From the NCBI GenBank assembly GCA_016783865.1, contig JADHVS010000201.1, forward strand, positions 1 through 7,867: 7,867 nucleotides of DNA, given 5' to 3'. How positions within the stretch are numbered: the first letter of the stretch is position 1; every line of letters starts with the position of its first letter. Under the pieces are notes generated by a model. That model had not been told where the DNA came from. It ran no database searches and saw nothing but the letters and a program-made list of their open reading frames with translations. This DNA is from Bacteroidales bacterium (GTDB lineage Bacteria > Bacteroidota > Bacteroidia > Bacteroidales > SM23-62). Positions 1 through 5,726 of this stretch are shown piece after piece. The position numbers were made by a program, and so were the translations under genes.

Positions 1-1
1 T

Positions 2-1414
2 GCCGTGCACCTGAGCTGGAGCCCTGTTATCGGGGCCGCCTCCTACGAGGTATGCAAACTGGGTGAAAAATATATGGATTCCATAGGGGTAACAACCATT
101 ACCTCATTCATCGCGGAGGATACCAATACCGTTTCCAGTTCGTGGTTCAGCGTCAGGGCTCTCGGAGACAACGGAGCCCGTGGACGCCGGGTCATCGCCA
201 TTGAAAGAGAGACCGGCTCCTTCAATTGCTACCCCACGGATGCGATGATGGTTGCCATCCCGACAGCCGGATGGGGCCTGTTTCAGGCGGATCTGATGAA
301 TCTGTCGGCCGTGGCAGTCTCTGTTGAAATCAGGAATTCTGGTACCGAAGATATTATCAATCCCACGCTGAAATTCCAGCTCGACAACAATGCAGTTGTT
401 GCAGAGGGCTACGCCGGCACCATTGATCCGGATTCCACGGTCCTCTATCTTTTCTCTGAGACGATCGATATCTCCTCTGTTGGAACCTACAATCTCAAAG
501 CCTGGGTAGACTATGCTCCCGACCAGAATTCCGCGAACGACTCACTGGAGATCCCCATGGAGGTGATCGATGGGATCACTGTTTCTTTCGGCTATGAGCA
601 GAACTTTGATTCCTGGACCAAATGTGTTTCTGCACCCATCTGCGAGCTCTATACCTGCGACCTGGAAGGGGGGTGGTATAATCTGACCAATGACGTATAT
701 GATCAACATGACTGGCGGACCTATTCCGGACCAACACCTACCGGTCAAACCGGTCCTTCGACCGATCATACCACGGGTACCTCCACCGGGCAGTATCTGT
801 ATATGGAACCTTCAACTTTTTGCCTGGATAAAGAGGCCATCATCAACACTCCCTGCGTAGATCTTAGAAATGGCGTCTCCCCTACTCTTACGCTCTGGTA
901 CCATGCCTGGGGAGCTGATATCGGAGAGTTTCACGTGGACCTTTTTGACGGCTCAGAAGTAATCGGGGATATTGTTCCGCCCATCCTCGGCAACCAGGGA
1001 GACGAATGGAAAGAACTGGAGGTAGACCTCTCACCCTGGAACGGCCAGGTTGTCGCTCTCCGGTTCAGGGGGATCACCTCCTGTGGCCAGAAAGGGGATT
1101 TTGCCATCGACGACTTCGCCATTGCGGATATCACAGCCACAGATCCCGCCTGGCAGGGGTTGACCAACCGGCTCCGGGTTTATCCCAATCCGGCTTCCGG
1201 AGAGGTGACCATCTCCCTGACCGGGGCAGGTGAGCAATCCTATATCCTGCATATCATCGATCTGTTCGGACGTGACGTAATAACGAAACAGCTTACCACT
1301 CCTCACGGAAACCTTATTGAGCAGGTCAGCATTTCGGCTCTTCCTGCAGGCATTTACCTGGTGCAGTTGGTTGGCGATACGGAAGCATACCAGACGAAAT
1401 TGACCATCCGGTAG
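2..1414 (+). CDS. C-terminal part of a T9SS-secreted multidomain protein (FN3-like, CARDB-like, MAM-like), 5' truncated
   Basis: The reading frame is open to the left edge, so the true start lies upstream; the GTG at position 5 is probably internal. Numbering from that GTG, about 469 residues are visible. Residues 1-68 resemble a fibronectin type III domain (HLSWSPV, ASYEV, FSVRAL). Residues about 88-188 resemble a CARDB-type beta-sandwich (VEIRNSGTEDI, VDYAPDQNSANDS). Residues about 195-375 resemble a MAM/jelly-roll domain, with the typical FDSW, DHTTGTSTGQYLYME and FAIDDFAI stretches. Residues about 390-469 are a type IX secretion type A sorting domain (RVYPNPASGEV, FGRDV, LPAGIYLVQL, ending KLTIR). 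In known Bacteroidetes proteins this domain directs export and is removed as the protein is attached to the cell surface or released. The catalytic or binding part, if any, lies upstream; such tails often follow secreted peptidases, but nothing visible proves that here. It is GC-rich (39 of 60 bases at 1141-1200). Confidence 0.88.
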   Translation, partial: AVHLSWSPVIGAASYEVCKLGEKYMDSIGVTTITSFIAEDTNTVSSSWFSVRALGDNGARGRRVIAIERETGSFNCYPTDAMMVAIPTAGWGLFQADLMNLSAVAVSVEIRNSGTEDIINPTLKFQLDNNAVVAEGYAGTIDPDSTVLYLFSETIDISSVGTYNLKAWVDYAPDQNSANDSLEIPMEVIDGITVSFGYEQNFDSWTKCVSAPICELYTCDLEGGWYNLTNDVYDQHDWRTYSGPTPTGQTGPSTDHTTGTSTGQYLYMEPSTFCLDKEAIINTPCVDLRNGVSPTLTLWYHAWGADIGEFHVDLFDGSEVIGDIVPPILGNQGDEWKELEVDLSPWNGQVVALRFRGITSCGQKGDFAIDDFAIADITATDPAWQGLTNRLRVYPNPASGEVTISLTGAGEQSYILHIIDLFGRDVITKQLTTPHGNLIEQVSISALPAGIYLVQLVGDTEAYQTKLTIR

Positions 1415-1428
1415 CGGGGCAGTACCAA

Positions 1429-1476
1429 GCCAGAAGCCAGAAGTCAGAACCGGAAGTTGGAATAATGAAGTGGGAA
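1429..1476. repeat. Degenerate heptamer tandem repeat between genes
   Basis: Three near-identical 7-bp units (GCCAGAA, GCCAGAA, GTCAGAA) occupy 1429-1449. They are followed by a decaying continuation in which GAA recurs at 1453, 1460, 1467 and 1474. The array lies in the gap between the secreted-protein gene and the restriction-modification gene. It has the same unit length as four arrays inside the latter gene. I see no clear intrinsic terminator in this gap. Confidence 0.7.
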
Positions 1477-1544
1477 GTTTTTTGTATTCTATACATTTTT
1501 ACATCCAGAGTATTTTGATATCTTTACTGGTGTAAATAAACCTT

Positions 1545-4500
1545 ATGGCGCTGGTTCCGATATCGCCCCGCAAATCCCTCAACAAAGCTTACCTGAAGCT
1601 GAAACCTTCACGTGGTGAGATCGAACGGTTTAAATCCGGATTGGTTACCTTGCTTGACCACATCAATGAAGCCGAAAGCGAAGAGCACGACAAGAACCTG
1701 GTAGCCGACTTCCTGAAGAATACCTGGTATCACCCGAAATACTTCATCAACACCAAAGGGCGCACCGACCTGGTGATTCACATGGGCGCCGATGCAAAAA
1801 GTGCAGCCGGGGTACTGATCGAGGTGAAGAAGCCCTCCAACAAGACGGAGATGATCACTTCGGAGAACCTTAACGCCAAAGCATTTCATGAACTGATCCT
1901 ATACTATCTTCGCGAACGTATCACTGGAAAGAACCTGGGTATCAAACACCTCATCGTCACCAACATCTTTGAATGGTACCTCTTCGACGCCACTCTGTTC
2001 GAGAAGCTCTTCGCCCAGGATAAAGAGCTGGTGAAAAAATTCAATGATTTTGAAGAGGGGCGACTTTCGGGAACCGGGACGGAGTTTTTTTACAAAGAAA
2101 TTGCGGCCCCGCATCTCCCCCTCCCCGAGCCCCTCCCCAACAAGGGAGGGGAAAATCCGGCATCCGGTATCCGGCATCAGGTATCAATGATCGAATATAC
2201 CTACTTCAACCTCCATGACTACGAAAAACCGCTTCGCAACACAAACCGCACGGATGACACGAAGCTGATCGCGCTACTGAAGGTCATCTCCCCGGAACAT
2301 CTGCTGAAGCTTCCGTTTGCGAACGACAGCAACACGCTGGATAAAGGGTTTTATGCTGAGCTTCTTCACATCATTGGGCTTGTTGAAACAAAACAAGGGA
2401 GTAAGAAGATCATCGGAAGAAAAGGAACCACAGAAAGCGAAAAGCGAATAGCGAAAAGCGAAAAGCAGTTCAAAGAACGAAATCCCGGAGCCTTGCTGGA
2501 GAATATCATCGTGCAGTTAGAGAGTCATGATAAGATGGCCCGGTTATCCAATCCTTCACAGTTCGGTGAAACTAATGACGAGAGGTTGTTTAATATTGCC
2601 CTCGAACTGGCTATCACCTGGATCAACCGCATTCTTTTCCTGAAACTCCTCGAAGCCCAGCTTGTGGCCTACCACAAAGGAAATCCGGTATACGAGTTCC
2701 TGAATAGCAAAAAGATTAAGGACTTTGATGATCTGGATAAGCTGTTTTTTCAGGTCCTCGCGAAGACCCCTCCCCTAATCCCTCCCCTTGGAGGGGAAGG
2801 GAGTATCGCGTATCGCGATTCTCGTATCGCGGATCAGTTTGCCAACGTTCCTTATCTCAACTCAACGCTGTTCGAACCCACCGAACTCGAACACCAGGCG
2901 ATCTTCATTTCCAACCTGGATGATTCGCTGGATCTTCCCATTCTTTCCAGTACCGTACTGAAAGATACCACAGGAAAGCGGATCAAAGGATCGAAGAATA
3001 CATTGGAGTACCTGTTTGCGTTTCTTGATTCCTATGACTTCAGCAGTGAGGGGAGTGAAGAGATCCAGGAGGAGAACAAGAGGCTGATCAACGCCTCGGT
3101 GCTCGGACTGATCTTCGAAAAGCTCAACGGTTACAAAGACGGCTCCTTCTTCACCCCCGGTTTTATTACGATGTATATGTGCCGGGAGACGATCAGGAGG
3201 GCAGTGGTGGAGAAGTTTGCCCCTCCCCGCCCTCCCCTTGGAGGGGAGGGAGACAGGATTCATAAAAAATACGAGTCCCTCGATGATATTTACAATGATA
3301 TTGGGACACGGTTTACCCGTCAGCAAGCCAACGACCTAATCAACTCTTTGAAGATCTGTGATCCGGCGGTAGGATCGGGGCACTTTTTGGTGAGCGCCTT
3401 GAATGAGATCATTGCGATCAAGAGCGAGCTGAAGATCCTGATGGACCGGCAGGGGAAGGCGCTGCGGGATTACCATGTGGAGGTGGTGAACGACGAGCTG
3501 GTGGTGACCGATGAGGACGGCCGGATCTTTGAATACAATCCCAACAATCCCGAGAGTCAGCGCGTGCAGGAGACCCTCTTTCACGAAAAGCAGACCCTCA
3601 TCGAAAACTGCCTCTTTGGGGTGGACATCAATCCCAATTCGGTGAAGATCTGCCGGTTGAGGTTGTGGATAGAACTTCTAAAGAGCGCTTATTATATTCA
3701 GGGAGAGAGGCACAAAGGCACAGAGGCACAAAGGCACGGAGGCACAGAGGCACACAAAGGCCAGTTCTCAGAAAATGATTTCGCTACCTCGCTACCTCGC
3801 TACCTCGCTACTTCATCCAACCACCGGGAACTACAAACTTTACCGAACATTGATATCAACATCAAATGCGGCAACTCGTTAATCAGCCGGTATGCGTTGG
3901 ATGCGGATTTGAAAGAGGCGTTGAAGAAGAGCCGGTTTTCGATCGAAAGTTACCGGGTGGCGATCATGACCTACCGCAACGCACAGAACAAGGAGCAGAA
4001 GCGGGAGATGGAGCGGCTGATCGCGATGATCAAAAACGACTTCGAAACCGGGATCAAAAGCAACGACAAACGCCTCGTCAAACTCAAACAACTCCAAGGC
4101 GAACTCTTCACCCTCACCAACCAAATTGCTTTGTTTGAAAAAAGCGACAAAGAGCTCAAAGCCTGGAACAAAAAAATTGAACATCTGGCATCCGGCATCC
4201 GGTATCTGGAATCCGAAATCGAGGACATCAAGAACAACCGGATTTATGAGAACGCCTTTGAGTGGAGATTTGAGTTTCCGGAGGTACTTGATGATGACGG
4301 AAGGTTCTTAGGCTTCGATGTAGTAATCGGGAATCCGCCGTATGTTACAAAGCTTAAGGATATTGAAATAAAATATTATCAAAAATATCTTGATACTATA
4401 CAAGGGAAAAAATATGATTTATTTAGATTCTTCTATGAAATAACATTGCATTTTATTAATCAAACAGGAGTACATTGTTTTATTGTACCAGATGTGATTC

Positions 4501-5483
4501 TAAGTTTACCTCAAGCGTCGTATTTGAGAAAATGGATACTTAGTAATTACTTCATTAATCGTATTACAATAATACCTTCTGATACATTTGAGGAAGCTCA
4601 AGTTGAACCAGTAATAACAACAATTATCAATAAAGGAAAGTCAATTCAGACAGAAATCTATAATATAATATCAAATGAAAGCAAACTCGTTGATCCTGAC
4701 AATTGGAATAATGCGAATTATTCATTCAATATTTTATTTGACTTAAATAGCGATGAAGTTTACCAAAAACTATCAAAGTGTAAATGGAAAATCAAGGACC
4801 ATTCAATATGGAAAAAAGGACTTGGAGTCTATTCAAGGCAGCACTTATTGTTAAAATTTTCAAAAGAAGAAGTTGATCGAATATTAAATGAAAGACCTTG
4901 GACGCTTAAATTCAGAAAAGATGAAACATATGGAAGGGAGATAGAAGGGAAAGATGTTCAACGGTATTCACTCCGTTGGAATGAAAAAAAGTGGCTTAGT
5001 TATGGTCCATGGTTGGCATTTCAAAGACCTATAGAATTTTTTAAAGGGCCTAGAATCTTAGTCAGAGAAATAACAACAAGTGGAAAATATAAAATCTGTG
5101 CGACATATGTAGAGGAAGAATATTTTAATAATCAATCAATTTTTAATGGAGTTTTAAAACCAGAGACGACTTATCATTTAGCGTTTCTTCTGGGATTAAT
5201 TAATAGCAGCCTTTTTTCTTACTTTAATTATATCACTACCCCAAAATCCGGTAGAAAAATTTTTCCGACCTTATTAATGGGGGATATTGAAAATTTTCCA
5301 CTACCAGAAAGAAATCACAAGGTGGAAAATAAATGCATAGATTTTGTTAACCAAATCCTCACTCTCAAGCGTTCCGATCCTTCTGCCGATACTTCTACCT
5401 TCGAAGAGGAGATTGACCGGATGGTTTATGCGTTGTATTGGTTGACGGAGGAGGAAATTGGGATAGTGAAGGGGAGAGGGTGA
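1545..5483 (+). CDS. Single-chain type IIG/IIL restriction-modification enzyme (PD-EXK nuclease + N6-adenine methyltransferase + TaqI-like specificity domain)
   Basis: This 1312-residue protein should both cut and methylate DNA at a site read by one recognition domain. Residues about 1-165 form the nuclease, with D75 in RTDLVI and E93/K95 in IEVKKP making a PD-(D/E)XK pattern. A largely helical region (about 215-530) precedes the methyltransferase. FTPGFITMYM (536-545) fits motif X, DPAVGSGHFL (606-615) is the SAM-binding motif I, FGVDINPNSV (691-700) fits the motif II acidic region, and NPPY (930-933) is the catalytic motif IV of N6-adenine enzymes. Residues 800-900 are strongly helical. Residues about 1085-1255 match the TaqI_C-like specificity domain (PRILVREI, LLGLINSSLFSYF, IENFPLP). 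ATG 1545 fits the N-terminus; there is no Shine-Dalgarno, as is usual in Bacteroidetes. The gene carries seven in-frame repeat tracts, and its 3' third is abruptly AT-rich. BREX PglX is a related methyltransferase but lacks this nuclease. The recognition site cannot be read from sequence. Confidence 0.92.
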   Translation: MALVPISPRKSLNKAYLKLKPSRGEIERFKSGLVTLLDHINEAESEEHDKNLVADFLKNTWYHPKYFINTKGRTDLVIHMGADAKSAAGVLIEVKKPSNKTEMITSENLNAKAFHELILYYLRERITGKNLGIKHLIVTNIFEWYLFDATLFEKLFAQDKELVKKFNDFEEGRLSGTGTEFFYKEIAAPHLPLPEPLPNKGGENPASGIRHQVSMIEYTYFNLHDYEKPLRNTNRTDDTKLIALLKVISPEHLLKLPFANDSNTLDKGFYAELLHIIGLVETKQGSKKIIGRKGTTESEKRIAKSEKQFKERNPGALLENIIVQLESHDKMARLSNPSQFGETNDERLFNIALELAITWINRILFLKLLEAQLVAYHKGNPVYEFLNSKKIKDFDDLDKLFFQVLAKTPPLIPPLGGEGSIAYRDSRIADQFANVPYLNSTLFEPTELEHQAIFISNLDDSLDLPILSSTVLKDTTGKRIKGSKNTLEYLFAFLDSYDFSSEGSEEIQEENKRLINASVLGLIFEKLNGYKDGSFFTPGFITMYMCRETIRRAVVEKFAPPRPPLGGEGDRIHKKYESLDDIYNDIGTRFTRQQANDLINSLKICDPAVGSGHFLVSALNEIIAIKSELKILMDRQGKALRDYHVEVVNDELVVTDEDGRIFEYNPNNPESQRVQETLFHEKQTLIENCLFGVDINPNSVKICRLRLWIELLKSAYYIQGERHKGTEAQRHGGTEAHKGQFSENDFATSLPRYLATSSNHRELQTLPNIDINIKCGNSLISRYALDADLKEALKKSRFSIESYRVAIMTYRNAQNKEQKREMERLIAMIKNDFETGIKSNDKRLVKLKQLQGELFTLTNQIALFEKSDKELKAWNKKIEHLASGIRYLESEIEDIKNNRIYENAFEWRFEFPEVLDDDGRFLGFDVVIGNPPYVTKLKDIEIKYYQKYLDTIQGKKYDLFRFFYEITLHFINQTGVHCFIVPDVILSLPQASYLRKWILSNYFINRITIIPSDTFEEAQVEPVITTIINKGKSIQTEIYNIISNESKLVDPDNWNNANYSFNILFDLNSDEVYQKLSKCKWKIKDHSIWKKGLGVYSRQHLLLKFSKEEVDRILNERPWTLKFRKDETYGREIEGKDVQRYSLRWNEKKWLSYGPWLAFQRPIEFFKGPRILVREITTSGKYKICATYVEEEYFNNQSIFNGVLKPETTYHLAFLLGLINSSLFSYFNYITTPKSGRKIFPTLLMGDIENFPLPERNHKVENKCIDFVNQILTLKRSDPSADTSTFEEEIDRMVYALYWLTEEEIGIVKGRG
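2130..2182. repeat. In-frame C-rich hairpin joined to an ATCCGGY heptamer array (tract A)
   Basis: CCCTCCC-type stem: CCCCTCCC at 2130-2137 pairs with GGGAGGGG at 2144-2151 across a 6-nt loop. It is preceded by further C-rich sequence (2113-2126). Four 7-bp units follow at 2155-2182: ATCCGGC, ATCCGGT, ATCCGGC and ATCAGGT. The tract encodes a proline-rich stretch and then PASGIRH (residues about 189-212), placed between the nuclease domain and the helical domain. It looks like a linker insertion rather than part of a fold. Confidence 0.85.
2437..2468. repeat. In-frame GCGAAAA heptamer array (tract B)
   Basis: Four consecutive 7-bp units start at 2437, 2444, 2451 and 2458 (GCGAAAA, GCGAATA, GCGAAAA, GCGAAAA), with a partial fifth unit. 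They encode the lysine/serine/glutamate-rich stretch SEKRIAKSEKQ (residues 298-308) in the helical region of the restriction-modification protein. Confidence 0.85.
2780..2831. repeat. In-frame C-rich hairpin joined to a TATCGCG heptamer array (tract C)
   Basis: CCCTCCCC at 2780-2787 pairs with GGGGA(A)GGG at 2793-2801 across the loop TTGGA, with one bulged A. A period-7 array follows at 2804-2831: TATCGCG, TATCGCG, a diverged ATTCTCG, then TATCGCG. The hairpin encodes PPLGGEG (413-419), and the array encodes an IAYRDSRIAD-like stretch. Hairpin plus heptamer array is the same composite layout as the tract at 2130-2182, with a different heptamer. Confidence 0.85.
3230..3250. repeat. In-frame C-rich hairpin without heptamers (tract D)
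   Basis: A perfect 8-bp stem: CCCTCCCC at 3230-3237 pairs with GGGGAGGG at 3243-3250 across the loop TTGGA. It is nearly the same as the hairpin at 2780-2801 and is read in the same frame, again giving PPLGGEG (563-569). It lies between methyltransferase motif X and motif I, where a surface loop would tolerate it. Confidence 0.85.
3709..3756. repeat. In-frame GGCACARA octamer array (tract E)
   Basis: Six contiguous 8-bp units start at 3709, 3717, 3725, 3733, 3741 and 3749 (GGCACAAA, GGCACAGA, GGCACAAA, GGCACGGA, GGCACAGA, GGCACACA). They encode a His/Lys/Gly/Thr/Glu/Ala-rich stretch (residues about 721-739) just after the motif II-III region of the methyltransferase. Six units of 8 bp total 48 bp, a multiple of three, so the reading frame is kept. 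Confidence 0.88.
3783..3813. repeat. In-frame GCTACCTC octamer array (tract F)
   Basis: Three perfect 8-bp units (GCTACCTC at 3783, 3791 and 3799) are followed by a partial unit, GCTACTT. They encode ATSLPRYLATS (747-757). The array starts only 27 bp after the preceding octamer array ends, so both lie in one loop of the methyltransferase domain. Confidence 0.85.
4183..4217. repeat. In-frame ATCYGGH heptamer array (tract G)
   Basis: Period-7 units at 4183 (ATCTGGC), 4190 (ATCCGGC), 4197 (ATCCGGT), 4204 (ATCTGGA) and a fading fifth unit. It is the same unit family as the array at 2155-2182, two kilobases away in the same gene, and again gives ASGIR in the protein (882-886). It sits in the long helical stretch before the NPPY motif. 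Confidence 0.8.
4344..5350 (+). other. AT-rich target-recognition segment inside the restriction-modification gene
   Basis: Immediately after the NPPY codons (4332-4343) the base composition drops: 4381-4440 has 12 G/C of 60, against 37 of 60 at 3421-3480. It recovers around 5350 (26 of 60 at 5341-5400, 28 of 60 at 5401-5460). Codon choice changes with it, moving to A/T-ending codons. The segment encodes residues about 934-1269: the end of the methyltransferase fold plus the TaqI-like specificity domain. The edges are judged by eye and are good to a few tens of bases. The likely cause is replacement of the specificity module by recombination with a low-GC relative. Confidence 0.75.
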
Positions 5484-5544
5484 GGAGTGAAGGGTGGCGG
5501 GAATTTAGTGTTATCAGGGAATAAACGGAATATTGTGGATATCA

Positions 5545-5552
5545 TACGTTTG
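5545..5552 (+). promoter_or_regulatory. Possible Bacteroidetes -7 promoter element
   Basis: TACGTTTG is an exact match to the Bacteroidetes sigma -7 consensus TAnnTTTG. I do not see a matching TTTG -33 box at the right distance upstream. It lies about 175 bp before the ATG of the PIN-like gene, which would mean a long leader. One such octamer can occur by chance, so this is weak. Confidence 0.25.
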
Positions 5553-5617
5553 GGGCAAGTGTATTAAAAGTGAAAAAATACAAAGTCCTGAAATACCAAA
5601 ATAAAGTCAGTACACAA

Positions 5618-5638
5618 ATTAATGGATTAATGGATTAA
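5618..5638. repeat. ATTAATGG octamer tandem repeat, 2.6 copies
   Basis: Units ATTAATGG at 5618 and 5626 are followed by ATTAA. The repeat lies in the 243-bp AT-rich gap between the restriction-modification gene and the PIN-like gene, about 90 bp before the latter's ATG. The rest of this gap (5484-5726) shows no gene, RNA gene or clear terminator. Confidence 0.65.
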
Positions 5639-5726
5639 AGAACAAAACAACATTACAATAACTTGGTTTAAAAATTAACCGTCAAACGCATCTTATAAAA
5701 TATACGGCAACAAAAAAATATTTAGA

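Noticed and set aside
1481..1517. Promoter for the restriction-modification gene (TTTG at 1481, TATTTTG at 1511)
   Set aside because: The second box lacks one base of the TAnnTTTG consensus and the spacing of 26 bp is too long for the usual -33/-7 pair.
2862..3326. Antisense open frame of 154 codons
   Set aside because: It lies entirely within the methyltransferase coding region on the opposite strand and shows no domain-like features; it is a shadow of the real gene.
2130..4217. CRISPR array or clustered regulatory repeats
   Set aside because: Units are 7-8 bp, contiguous and without spacers, and they lie inside an intact reading frame.
1545..5483. BREX PglX methyltransferase
   Set aside because: The protein has an N-terminal PD-(D/E)XK nuclease fused to the methyltransferase, and no other BREX gene is in the window, so a stand-alone type IIG/IIL enzyme fits better.
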